The translations under genes were made by a program, and so were the position numbers. Under the pieces are notes generated by a model, which searched no databases, was not told the origin of the DNA, and worked only from the letters and a program-made list of their open reading frames with translations. From Blastomussa wellsi (lineage: Eukaryota; Cnidaria; Anthozoa; Scleractinia; Plerogyridae), in assembly GCA_947652115.1 (NCBI GenBank), contig OX393569.1:16361008-16425007 (forward strand): a stretch of 64,000 bases of DNA. Direction: 5' to 3'. Below, in pieces: positions 33,901 to 47,700 of this stretch. The first letter of the stretch is position 1; the number at the start of each line of letters is the position of its first letter.

Positions 33901-36900
33901 AAGCTGATAATCGTAAAAGAGTATCTGACATATAGGGTACACACTAATTCAATGTGATTATAACAGTGTTCATCCATGTTAATTAATACAAACCGTACAA
34001 CTTTTAATTTATAAAAGCGGAATGAAGAAATTAAAGTTGTTGAAGTATTACAATATAATGGCGTAAACATGAAATTAATCAGCACTAAGGGGTCTACAGT
34101 CAAGGGTTTATTATTTCATTCATTCATTACATCTAACGCGCCTGTAGTTTGACTTCCATTCTTGGGTTCATGAATTATTAATGAGTTTGACAAGTTGGGC
34201 AAGCAGGGAAGTGCCCCAGGCAAGCAAACTTTGAGGGTTACTTGCCCAATGGGCAAGGTGGAATTCAAATATTTTTCGAGCCCTGTAAGTATAAGTATAG
34301 TGCTATGTGGTTGGTGTTACCAATTTTAAGAAGTGTTCTTTCAATCATTGTCAGCATTTTGGAAGTTAACAAATGGTTCTAAAAGTTTCTTATCACCTCT
34401 GCCTTGGTACAAAAATTCGTAAATAAAGCTAAAATAATTTGCATTATTTTTTGTTTTCCAGAAAATGAGGAAGAAACCTTCACATTATCAGAAGCAGTTG
34501 AGGCAATTGGGATGGGAAAATTTCAGATACTACTCATTTTAATGGCTGGCTTTGTTAATGTAAGTGTGGGTTTTAAGATGTGTAGTTATAGTAGTGTATT
34601 TAAACTAGACTAACTGTAGTTCCAATAATTTTACTGTAGTAATTGATTCCAAATGGTTTCTTTCAAACAAGTTTATCAGTAGCTCGGAGCTATGCCGAGC
34701 TAACGCTCTGGGTACGATATCAAATATCTACCAGGGTTTGAGGGAATAACGGGCGACACAAAAGAAACTAATCCAAGCTAATTAAAAGAAAAGAACTCTA
34801 CTGTAGAAGAAACCAAAGTGCCCATAATGTCAAAAAAAAATTTTCGCTCATCTAATTCTACATTTCACCAAATGAACTTCTGCAAAAAAAAATTTTAGAT
34901 TTGGATAAAACGCAATTTTTTTACGAATTTTTACAAAGTTCAAAATTATATTTTCTTGCGGTCGACCCCTGCCGCTGATCACAAGAGTAACGTGCTCAAC
35001 ATGACCACGTGACTGATATCTGTGACCTAGGTTCAGGAACCTTCCTTGACCTTTAGTGAAAAAATACACAGGTCGTGTGCGGGTCGTTTACGATATTGGT
35101 AAGCTTTATTACGTGTCCTAAATGGAGACAACTATGAAGCAAAATTATCACTTGTTTTCAAGTCAGATAAGTCACGACCCAAATCACGTGTTCCTGAACC
35201 TACGTCACGACTCACTTCAAACCGAGGAAAACTGGTGCGAATGGTGGACCAAAATGGCGGCAAATTTGAATGTCTTTAAAAAATTATAAAAAAATTGCGT
35301 TTAATCCAAATCGAAAATTTTTTTCGCAGACGTTCATTAGGTGAAATGTAAAATTACATGAGCGAAAAACTAATTTTGACATTATGGGCACTTTAAGCTT
35401 ACACATTGTTTAGTAAAAGTGAGCAACGCAATGTATGCAGTCTACATTTTAATTAGGTCTTCGAATGCATTTTTGTATGTTAAATAGTGTATAGAAATGT
35501 GTTTGTAAGTAGTGCATGTAGTTTTTTTCCTTTTTTGGTATGTAAAACTTTGTTATTAGTGTTAGCATAATGTTGTTAATAAATTTATTTTAAAAAAGGA
35601 AATTAAGCTTTCTGCCTCAATCGTTCCTTTTGGCCTGGGTAAAACAACTCATTTCTCTAAAAATGTTATTAATCTTTCAGATGTGCGACTCATTGGAGCT
35701 GTTGTTGCTTTCTGTTTTGGCACCAACAATTCACTGTTTGTGGCATTTGTCATCGTGGGAGGAGGCCTTTATTACTACTGTGAGTGTTTTTATTACTAAC
35801 AGAGGATATAATAAGCAGATAGTGAATAAATTGTTAATTATAATAAGACAGGTTTTTATGAAGGTTAAAAGGATACAAAAATTTAAAGGGGGATAACAGA
35901 GGCCATGGATCTTCAGCAATTTAGAGTGTTTAAGGGATGGATGTTCTTTAACTAGCTAGCAAACTTTTACAATTTAAAGAACCCTGAATAAGCTGCAATC
36001 ATGGATGAAACTAGTTGAGACAAACAAATATTGCACCCCATTTGAGACTGCATAGCCTTACAAGCGGGTGCAAAATGTTTCATACCCCTCTCCCCCTGCT
36101 CAGTGTTGTCTCATGTGATGTACAACTCACTCGACTTTTCTGTGACAACACAAAAAATCGGCAACATTGAAATGGGGGAGGGGGGTTGGACCATAGGAAC
36201 TGTGGTACCCAAATTGGTGGTAATTTGTGTCTCAACAGTTTTGTCCAGGATCGTGGTTTAATTTGTATTTAAGAGGGTTTTGGGAGGGCTTATTTTTGTG
36301 TTTGGTTATAGTCAGAAGAATTGCATTTCCAACAAAAATGGCCAGGCTCATATTTGGTGCCGAGGTTACAAGGCAGCCATTCTAATCATGTTTTATTGAG
36401 GTGCATGAATTTCCATGCATCCATTTCTGGATGTCTGCACTGCACCCTCAGTATCAAAGGTAGCATAGTTGTGCATGGCACATGGTCTGTTTTGCTCTGT
36501 GATCCATGCGCTGAAGTCGAACTGCTGAGATTTGGGCAATTGTAGTGAAGGAAATGGCAAACAAACAATCAATAAGTTAAATATATTCTTCCTTTCTGCT
36601 TCAAGCGATTGCTATGTTGCATATAAGTTTATTTCCTTGTGGAAGTGTTCATCAGAGTCGCAAATGTTTTGGTCTGATTGTCAAAAGGAGGGCAATGTGC
36701 TTTTATGAGCTTATCGGCACTGTTCCTGTATCAACTTCTTGGCTGTGTTGCACTTACTGGTAGTAATTACTAGTTGGAAAGGGCTTAAGCCAAATGGCCC
36801 ATACCACTGATGCTTATACCAATTTCTGTAGTCTTAAGGAACTAGAAGGAGACTGGGTGAATAGCGGGACAGGAGAGGTACGAGAGCCGGGAGAAGAGAA

Positions 36901-38720
36901 GGCAGGATTCTCAATGTGGCAGGAACCAGGAAAAATTGCAAAAAAAATGCAAAAATGCATAATATTTTGCAATATACTAAATAAAAGAAAGAGGGGGATG
37001 TTCCGATCCTCCCCTCTAATTTGTGCCATTTAAATTTCTTAGTAATAAAAGCTGTTTCTCTTGTGACTACAGATTGTCTTTCTTGGAATGGCTGTTGGCT
37101 GTCCTGTTTGGGGCTGGCTATCTGACAATTTAGGCAGAAAAAGTGTAAGTTGAAGCTGGCCTAGCTTGTAGCGATGTTGCAAAATGTGTCATAATTGGCT
37201 GTAATAGCTATTCACTGTAGCTGAATCGTAGACAAGAAGTTCCACTATAAAAGTGTTAGCCTGTCCTATATTTCACCTCTTTCTGGTGCAAAAGGCAAAT
37301 TTGTGCCCTTGCATTCAAGGTATGCTGCAGAGTTTCAAAAGCGTCCTACGAATCTCATGAAACCAAGACTCTGTATATTTACCAAATAATATGATATAAC
37401 TTGTTAATATTTTAACATTACATTTTCAGCAAAAAGAGAGCATTTTCTCAAATTATATAATTATTATAGAAAGGGTACAGGTCAACAGGTTGACAGACTT
37501 AACTAGGTTAGGGTTGTAAACTAAATTGTTGGAGCACTTGCAAGCTGCACTCGCCCAGATAATTTTTAACTCACCATCTCTTGCATACACATTAAAACAT
37601 TTGCCAGTGTGCAATTAGCTTCCCTACCCCCCCCCCCACCCACCCAAGAACATAATTATGAAATACCCAACTTGAAGTTTTTATCTTTTTTGATACTGTT
37701 CCTTAGTTCAAACTAGTCTGAGGAAGTTTAGAAGGTTGCAAGTAGTGTATCCAGTTTCTGTTCTATACTACACTGTTGACAGAGGAATCTCCATTCCCTC
37801 CCTCAGAGACGCTTGTCCCTTTTGACCAGCTGTGCACAAGGAACAAGTGGCTCTGGGGATGCATGATTTGATTGGCTGAAATCTAACAAAGGACGTCCAA
37901 TCAAATCAACTGTTTTAAACTTGCTTACTCTCGCTTACGACAATGCTGATGTGATTGGACTCCCTTTATTAGATTTCAGCCAATCAAATCATGTGTGTCT
38001 GGAGCCATTTGGGAATTATCGTTTCGTAAATCTACTCGCAGCTATTGATTTAGTATTAGCAACTAGATTTATTCATGAATGTTCAGCCAAAGTTGTCATA
38101 AAAGTTGTCAATCATGGCAAAAATTGGCTTCACTAGTCACATGATTTTTCTCCTGCAATTTTGGAGTAAATGGTGCAAAATCATGTACAAACATTGCTAC
38201 AAACATTGTTGTTGAAATATAATGGTAATTGTTTGAAATGAAACTTACTTATGTTTGATTTTGATTTACAGATGATTATTATAAGTGCCAGCTGGCTGTG
38301 TTATTTTGGTTTCATTAGTTCCTTTTCACCACATTACTTGTGGATTGTTGCCTTACGATGCTTGGTGGGATTTGGAATTGGTGGTATACCAACTATGTAA
38401 GTGTCTTGACTTCACTCTTTCCCTTTGCAAGCTCCTTGTGCTTTTAATGAATTCAAATAGGATAATTATTAATATAGTATTTTAGTTAAAGGGCTCTAGT
38501 TAGCCTCTGCCATTTTCAATGCCATCAAAATTATTGTGCAAAATTGTATGGTGAAGTGTAATCTTAATTGCATTGCTTTAAGTTATGTTATTGGATGTGT
38601 TAAAATTACCTTTAGCAAGTTTCTCAGTGATATTTTTTGTTTCAACATGCTCTGAAACTCTCGTATTTAAACAATAAAAAAGGCGTGGCTGAGTAGGCCT
38701 CTTTAAGTTACAAAGCCTAC

Positions 38721-38762
<42 letters not shown>

Positions 38763-41700
38763 GACATAGAGGGCAAAATTACTGAATGCTGATTGGCTGA
38801 GACAGAGGGCATTTTTCATTAATTTTGGTAATTGCCCGGGGCAAAATCACTTGATCCTGATTGGGCGAGTGTGAAAATTTCTCGTTTCCAATTGGCTGAG
38901 CGCGCTGCACTGAGTTGGCTTCATGACGGTGGGATTTTGAACAAAATTTTCAACCACAGCGCTCGCTTGTGCGTCGCCTCGGCAATTTCTGCAACTTCTT
39001 AAAACACGCGTGATATTAATCCTTAATTTTACTCGGCCCCATGCAATTACCTATACTGATTAGACTAATATTGTTATTAATGTAGTTAAATAATGATAAT
39101 TTAACTTAGTTAACAACTAGGAGCAAGTTTGCTCAGTGGTTGGTGTGGCAGCTTTATTGGCCAGCCTTGCGGCGCTCGGGAGCCTTAGCATTTGTGGAAT
39201 TGCTACCGTCATGCTGTAGTTCTGGGCTGTTGTAAGGGCATTTCTGGCATATATTCTTTTGATTTTTGAGCTTTGAAAGTGAGGTAAGAAGGTCTAATTT
39301 TAACACAAACAAAAGAATCTTAAGATGGTAACAATTTTGGAATAAGGTGTATTATAATTTCATTTGTCTTTGAAGGCAAGGGCTTTCAATCACTTAATAT
39401 ATAATGTATAAAAATGTAGAAAGTTTTAATAATTAAATATATTATTATTATTATTATTATTTAAAACTAATGTCCTTTTTATCTACAGGTATACTCTCCT
39501 CATTGAATTTCTCCCCATCAATGTGCGGTCATACGTCATCTTGTGTCTTGCTGTAAGTTTTGTTATCCTACTTTTAGTGAGTGATTCCAAATATTTATTT
39601 ATATACCTATGTTATACCACTGGTGGCAATTAAAATTGCACCTTCAAGAGAGGGGTCCTCTAGATTGGAATAATTTCCAATAATTTCCAAAATATACATT
39701 TAGGGAAGTGTTTACAACTGAGATTCTTTTGACATGAGGAACCTTCATTTCTGTATTTTTTTCTTGAAATCCTGATTTGTTGACTTTTCTTGTTCACAAA
39801 TCAAACACCACTTGAACAACATTAAGGAATTCCACTTGCATAGTGGATAGAGAATTTTGTGATAGGGTAACGACATTTTCCAGAATCACCTAATTGTGTT
39901 TCTATTTCAGTATTACAACATCTCCTTTGCAAATTTTCACTTACTAGGTGTGCCAGTTTACGCTTTGTCATTCTTAACTAGCCAACCATCTAGCTAGTTC
40001 TTGACATCTAGTTCAAATTTCTGACTGAACAGTAGTATTGTTTTTTTTTTAGTTTTTCTGGGCACTTGGATCAACATTTATGGTCATTGTTTCACTTCTT
40101 GTTATGCCAACACTTGGCTGGAGGTGGTTACTTGCAATTGCCACACTTCCTGTTTGTATATTTATTGTTCTATGCAGGGTAAGTACAGTCCTTGGGAGTA
40201 GCCTTTTGTGCAATTCTGTTTGTAGCTTTATGTACAGTTTGGACTGCAACATTGAGCAGAACCCTTGAGCGTATGGAAAAATGAATTGCAATATTCCAGA
40301 AACGTTTGGAAAGGGATTCAAACCTCATTACTTATATCATAACGTACAGCCTTCTCAAAAAGATTTGTAGGAGCAGGTCATTGTGAAGGTGGCGGCGGTT
40401 TTGAATGGCAAAGGCACACAGGCGATCGTCCGAAAGGCGCGAGCCTGTAGGGGGGTCTGGGGGCATCCCCCCCCCCAGAAAATTTTTGAAATTTAGATGC
40501 TCAAAGGTGCCATTTGGTGCAGTCTGGGGGATCTGAAGGGTCAAAATTGTATTGTGTGTGTGTGTTTTTTTTATCCTAATTAATCTGAAGGCATGTGAAC
40601 GTGTCCGCTCGAATGTTGTAGACTTTACTTTGCAGCGTTTTCGTGCAATAAAAAAGCGCCCCAAAACAGTAGCTCTTGCTTTTTCTCTTTTTCGAACTGA
40701 AGGTAATCACCGGTCATCGAAAAAACATGACATCTGGTTCGTGAAAGTCGCCGACGTTTCTAATCAAATTATCAAGGCTGTTTGCGATTTTTTTAGCTCT
40801 CACAAATTCTCACAAAATTTTTACAAACTTTTTTTACAAACTTGTTACGTGTGACGTGAAACTGTTTTCATTGAAGACAAGATGGTTTCAAAAACGGAGT
40901 TTCATTTACAAATCAACAGATAAACGAGACATACGCGGTCAAAAACCGAGACATGTCGCGCCGCAATTCCCATGAGTTAATCAAGCGGAAAATTTGGAGA
41001 ATTACACAACAAAAGAGAAAGTAAAAACACACATCAACCCTTCGCTTGGCCTTTTTTAATTTTACTCTTAACACATCATTCCTCATTTTTGTAAAAATAA
41101 CTCGAATTAGTTTTGTAATATTTATTTGTACAATTTCCATTTCAAAACTACTTAATTTATTCTATTCACACAAGTACGCGTGCACGTGCACAAGCAACGA
41201 AAAACAATGTGAAAGACTGCGCTATTATTCAAAAGAAAAAAACACACTTACCTTCCTTCCTTTGTTCTTTAGAAAAGTACGAAGTTATCTGTGAACTCGG
41301 TGCAACTTTTCGCTTTCGATTCTCTGCCATTTTCGTTTTAAAGAGTTAAAATTTCTTGTGAACTACACTCTGCCGTAAATTACACAATGAATCCGGATAA
41401 ATTACCTTCTGATTGCCAGTCAAATGATTGAAGTGAGAGCGACATTTTTTCCAATACTTCGTTAAAAGCGATGAATGTTTCCGCTTTCGGACTTGAAGAA
41501 GATCGGATTTTAGAGTAGACGTTTGTGTTTAAGATAGCGGGAAGTGAGTACGCATAATGCATGCTATTAAAACAACCATTTTAAACCTTCAAATTATTGT
41601 CGGAGAGCTTATTTTTGGGCGTTCTTTCTGCTTTTTTTTTCCTTGTCAGTAACAAAACAAAAATATTGTATTTTCCGTCTGCATTGGAGACGGTCAAACC

Positions 41701-44700
41701 TTGAGAGGAGGCAGCACGTTGAGCCGGCAGCCGGCCGGTTTTGAGAAGGCTGAACATATAGCTAGCAAAGCAGTGCAATCAAATTCAGTATACATAATCC
41801 ATGCTCCATAATCCATTGGAGCACGCTGATAGCGTGAGCTAATTGCTTTGCCATAATTTTTTTCTGGCATGCATGGGTTGTTTGATGTACATTTCCACCT
41901 GCAATGTTATAAAATAACTCTTACATAACATCTCTTACACTTTGTGTCCCTTTAAGCTCCCCTCCCCCGTCCAAATTGGTTCTAAGCCAAGACATTTAAT
42001 CATACTTAAGCTTTAAACAATTGTTCATGAGGAAACTCAGTTAAGAGCACTGACCTTTTAAGTACTTAAAATTAACTCGAGCTTTTGTTGTTGTTGTTTA
42101 ATTAGTGGTTACCAGAATCCCCTCGGTACCTAGTTGCTGCAGGTGAAATAGAGAAGGGCATGGAAGTATTGCAGCGCATGGCAAAAGTTAATGGCTCTAA
42201 ACTTCCTCCTGGAACTCTTAGAATTGAGAAAGAGGTACTTAATGTTAGAAATGGAAGGATGGTAAAGTTTTCAAATTATGAGTTTGTTATAAATGGATTT
42301 AGGGAGACATGGTGGCCTAATGGTTAGTGCGCTGGATGCCGGATCAAATAGTTTCAGTTCGATCCTCAGCACTGCATTGTGTTCTTGGGTAAGAAACTTT
42401 ACTCTTACAGTATCTATCCCTCTCCACCCAAGTGTATAAATGGGCACTGGCAAAAGAATACTTGTGGCCCGGGAGGGGGTGGGGGGGGGGGTGGGGGTAC
42501 TTGAAGTATACATGACAAGCAGGTCCAACATATTTTTTTGGGTTGCAAATTTCCATGCTTGGTATTTTTTGGGGTCAAGAGATCTGTCACATATTTTTAG
42601 GTCTTAAAAAAATATGCATTTTTTTTTGGGTCTTAACTCCGAGCAAACTTTTTCGGGTTTTCGTTGCAATCAGTGAATCAGAAAAATATTCATTCGAACT
42701 TTTTTTGTATTTTTGTGGGTTGGAAATTTTGATGCCAGATATTTTTCTTGGGGGAGACCCTGTGATGTACTAGCATCCCACAGGGTCTGAAATTAACTTT
42801 TTTATACATGCACCAAGTGGTGACAGAACCTTTTTTTCAGTCGCCAAATGAAAATATCTCACAGCAAAACACGAAAAGATTGCATTCTGTAAACGTTTCT
42901 TCAACACTCACATGTATAAAGGGATTGAAATATTGTGAAGCTCACATTTCAGTTGAAATGGAGTTTTTGTTCAATAATAGATAGCTATCTTAGTTTGAAG
43001 ACTGACCAGTACAGAGCCTTCAAGAAGCCACGTGTGAACAAGCGGCCATTTTGCTCGTTCATTGACATCCAAGGAAAGCACTTGTTTGTGCAATGAGCCC
43101 ACGGTATGACTGGTAGATGAAACTGCTGAAAACATGGCGGCCACTAAATGTCAATGAAAGTGACGTGTGTGGATTACAACGGTTGTGAAGGTCACCTAAT
43201 GGGAATCTTGCTTTTACTTTTTATCTTAGTTACTTTCTATGGAAATTGAAAACTTTGACAACACAAGGAGTAAGTTTCTTGCTGAAATCAAATGCAAATT
43301 TTTTTATTTAATTCCTTGAGCACTCATTCAAAACATTGACACAACGAAGTTGGTTGCTTGTTGGCAACTAGCTCTGAAATTCTGGTCGCCAACACTCAAT
43401 TTTCAGTCCCATTGGCGACCAGTGAGTCACAATTTCGGACCCTGTCCCATTCAGGGAAGAGTAGAAATACTTCAGGCCTGATGGGCCACTAGGCTCAAAT
43501 GATTTTAATTTTGATAAATGAAGGTGCTTTGAGGCAAAGGCAAAGCCTGCGTTGAGCCTAGTGGCCCATACCGCCGGACCTTATCCCGGTTTCTGTAGCA
43601 TGAAGCGACTGAGAGTATTTCTACTCCCCCCTGGGTGGGATGCTAGTCCATCACAGGGTTACCCCCAGCAGTAAATTCGCCGGTACCAATTTATACACCT
43701 GGGTGAAGAGAGGCACTGTGAGAGTAAAGTGTCTTGCCTAAGAACACAGCGCAGTGACCCGGCCAAGGCTCGAACCCGGACCATCCAATCCGGAGTCCAG
43801 CACACTAACCAGGGTTGTAAACTAAATGTTTAAGAGCACCCACCATCTGCATGGTTGTAAACTAAATTTTGAAGCACTCACCATCTGGGCAAGTGACCTT
43901 CACCCAGATAATTATTCACCCACCCAGTCTCCTCCACACACAATGAAAACAATTGGGCAATTGTCCCCTCCCCTCACGAACATACAAATTATTCAAGACA
44001 GGCTGGTACTCCTTGGACATCTTCAGATATCTCAGGATCATCCTGTTATGACCAGCAATATTCTTCTTTTTTTTTTTTAGGGTAAAAACCCTTGTTTTTT
44101 TATTTATTAAGATTTTTTGACAAAGACTACAGTTCAATTACTTACAACAAATTACATGACCGCTAACAACTTACAAGTTACTACTTACAACTTACTTATC
44201 AAGCAACACTTACAATACTTATCATTACAATGCCTATTTACATTTTATAATACAATACAATACAATACACTAGAAATAAATACATAAATAAATAAAAAGA
44301 AAAGAAATAAATAAAAAAAACCACCTCCAAACAGTTGCTCTTCTTGCAAGCAGATACTTTAGACACCCAGGAAGGTACAAGTATCTCCACATTTTAACAT
44401 TATTGACACAAATATACATTGAATCACGAACAATTACAGAGCAGAAGCCTTTTTTACATGTTAATGAAAAGGGAGTTTGCGACACTCACTGGTGTGTGTT
44501 TAAACACATAAAGCAACTCTAGCACGCAATAAATTGCTGAAAAAACCATGTAAAAACTAAATTAAACAGTACAAAAAAATTTCTATAACATTTTATTTCA
44601 AGTACAGAGTTGTTTAGTGAAGAACTTATTTGAATAATAATGTTAGCGAGGCTGTTACCACACAAGCAGAGGATGGTAAGCCTGTGGTGTACAGCAAACA

Positions 44701-47700
44701 ATATTGCACAGGGTTTAAACTAGATTATTATTCTGAATTCTGTTTTCCTTTCAGGGACCTGAACAAGGAAAAATCCAAGTTCTTTTTAATAAGGAGTACA
44801 GATTGACAACTCTGCTTTTGTGGCTAATTTTGTAAGTTGATCTTTACTTGAAATACACTTTGATAAAATAATTATAGTACTAATCTAAAAATTGTAGACT
44901 ATACATGTACTTAGAATAGAATACCTTAAGTTTTGGTAGTACTTGCCATCTAAATAAATGAATATTCAAAATGACACCATTTGGTTTTGGTTTTACGACA
45001 CTCAATTGAAAATTGTGCTACTGTGTTTGTTGATTGGTTTTTCCTTGTCTACCAATCAGAAGTTACAAAACCCCAAAAATCGTGATCCGCTTTCACACCT
45101 TTTCCTATGCTTTATACATATGCCAGTCAAGGAACTTTGAAAGCTTTGAAAACTTTTCATCCATCTCACCTTGTCAAATTCATTGTCACTCATAAAGTTA
45201 ACACAAAGGAAATCACGAGCAAATGGAATCTACAGCCACTTTAGATCCTGTTTGTGATGCCCACTTGATTGACTTATTTACGGTGGCCATGTCCATTCTG
45301 TACTGCACAGTCTCGGGATTTGTTTACATTTCTGTTTTGAATCCGTTTATACGCTACACTTCGGTAACTGTGTACATGAAGTTTTTCTGTCCGCCATTAT
45401 GGGTCGTTTTGGTTGAGAGTTCGCAATGAGCTGAAATGTCAGTTTGGCATATCGTTGAGGTTAGTGTACTCTTTATTATTGCTTTGAAAGGATGTCAGAT
45501 GTTAATAATGAAGAAAAAGGTATGTTTTTACCCGTAATTTTCATTTTGGCTTGTTTACATTTCATCGTGTGAGACTCAATAAACACTTCAGTCAGAGATT
45601 GCACAGTACAGACTGGAAATGACCTTCACTGAAGGTGGAGATTTTGATGGACTTTAAACTGATTACGAATGAACTCATTGACTTTTTATGGAACTGAACT
45701 CATTGACTGTTAAAGCCACATTTCGAGAATTACAATATTTTACATTTGTTTTGCCATTAGCTTTAAATGTATTACTATTTACAATTGCTATTACAATCAC
45801 ATCTTTGTATTTTAAACAAGAGATATTTCGAGTTGAACTGTTTCAAGGATGACTATGTTAAATCGTTTTTGCAAGTACATTAAATATATAATGTATACTA
45901 GTTATTAAAAATGTGTTGTTGTTTCTGTCTTATTAATATGCCCCTGGGTAGGCCTAACCACCACCCTATCAGGTATTTTTAACACTCACCCCAACTTTCT
46001 CTCAACCTATCAAAATGGCGCTCAATGATCGATCATAAAAATGGTGCCCTTCAACTCATATTCTATTGAGTCTTATCATTAATACATTGGATATTTAGGT
46101 CGTTTTAACAAGACAAACCAGAAATGACTAAGGAGAATGTTTAAGATCGTATTGTTAACAGCCAACTTGCAGAAAAATGCTATCAATCTTCTGCTTTGTA
46201 AACAACAACATGGAATATTCATTGCTCCAAGTTTGCGAGTTAATTCAGTAATACAGTAGCATGATTTTCTTTTGTTTTGGGGTGCAGGTTAATCGACCAG
46301 TGCGGGTAATCTGTTGAACTTTTTTCCCCTACTAAAAAAATAGACTGCAACCTGCCGTGCGGGTAAATGGCTAGAAATTACGGTAGCTGTGACTATGGTT
46401 TGGACAATCATTCACTTGATATCGGCAAAACATTTTATGATTTCTGTGTACTCTTTAGTGTTATGTTTGATTGAGAAGTGATATGTCAAACATGGGACAC
46501 AGTGTTCCATCACATTTCTAAACAATGAGAAGAGATCTAGAGTTGAAAGTACGACATGCAGCAGGGTATTTTTGACAAATTTTGTTGGTGTTTGGAAGTG
46601 TGATGAAACACTCTCTCTCGAGTGTGTGTGTGATATTAATATCTTGATTGAAACTGAAACAAAACAAAATGAAGAAATCAAATCGTAAAAATCTATGCTA
46701 ATTGAGATCATATTTCCAAACCTTGTTCTGATTTCTGTTGTTTTAACCTGGTGAATTGTTGATTTAAATTAAAATGAGTTTGAGAAGATTATATTAAACA
46801 CCCAGTCCAGAGTGTTACATCACATTTCTAAACATCACATTTATTTGTTAATTTTCAACTCCTTGGTGTTTGGAAATTAGATGGAACACCATCTTGAGTT
46901 GTTGGTAAATATTAGACATTCTTATGGTTATAACTTGGGTTTGTTTTTATTTTCCGAACAGTTTCTCTATCGGAGTTTTGTACTATGGTGTTGTGTTATT
47001 GACAACTCAAATTTTTCAGCAAATGCACACAGAAGAGACTTTATGTCATGCAGGTACTTGTCTAAATTTCTTTTTGTTTAGGGGGGGTGGGGGTAGGTGT
47101 ATAGGTTGACAACAGTGTGTTATACTGGTCAGGAAAAAATTGCATGCAGGTTTTACAGCTGTCAGCCTAGTACAGCATATTTCGTGTTTTTTTTTCTGGG
47201 TTCTTGGCTGGTAATTAGACCAGGAGCTTATCACCTAGAGGTGGATAACTCTGCCTCAATGCTCTCGATTAACAGGGTTCGTACAGGTCATGAAAACCCC
47301 GGAAAGTCATGGAATTTTAGAATTTCATTTCCCAGGCCAGGATTTTTAACAAAGAAAATGGCAAAAAGAACCAAAATAAAAGACAATTTCCAAGAAAATG
47401 GTCACATTTAGGTCATAGAAAACTTGGAGAAGTCATGGAAAAGGTCATGAGAAGTCATTGTTTTGTTTTATGGTTTGCTTCTTTATGTGGGCTCCTCGAG
47501 ATACACTTGAGCATTATGCGAGAATTGAGGGGAAATCTTTACTTTGTTTAGAGCAAATTTGATGATGGAGGAAATGCAATACCCCTGTGAAAAGACTGAA
47601 AAGGGGGACTCCAGTTTAAAGATCAGTAAAATTCTGCCCATGGCCTTAGAAAACTCTAGTTAATTTGGCACTGAGAAAACTTAAAAGCTAATAAGTTACT

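Larger units (their letters stand above)
29607..34285 (+). mobile_element. hAT transposon, 4.7 kb, with TAAGTA flanks
   Basis: The terminal inverted repeats are CAGGGCTCGAAAAA at 29607 and TTTTTCGAGCCCTG ending at 34285. TAAGTA directly abuts both ends (29601-29606 and 34286-34291), consistent with a target-site duplication although hAT duplications are normally 8 bp. Subterminal CTTGCCC/GGGCAAG motifs occur at both ends. The element lies in the same orientation as the host gene, inside SVOP-like intron 1. It contains an OTU-like frame (30472-31679) and a transposase frame (31640-33595). Perfect ends and a long intact transposase suggest a fairly recent insertion. Confidence 0.9.
28092..34461 (+). 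other. GC-AG intron 1 of the SVOP-like gene
   Basis: The exon 1 end reads AAAG|GCAAGT, which is the preferred GC-donor context. The acceptor is TTTTTTGTTTTCCAG|AAAATG. Only this donor restores the frame (phase 1) into exon 2; the unspliced frame hits a stop after 18 more codons. The intron contains the hAT element, a GC-rich hairpin repeat and the repeat related to 14816-14905. Confidence 0.8.

Noticed and set aside
40552..40854. 100-aa plus-strand frame in SVOP-like intron 7
   Set aside because: No domain, next to a repeat, and skipping it is required to keep the transporter frame.
42302..42372. tRNA gene
   Set aside because: A and B boxes are present but the cloverleaf does not close and a SINE body follows, so it is a SINE head.
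44270..44485. 71-aa minus-strand frame with a coding-like look
   Set aside because: No recognised domain and it lies in AT-rich repeat sequence inside an SVOP-like intron; kept only as part of a repeat entry.
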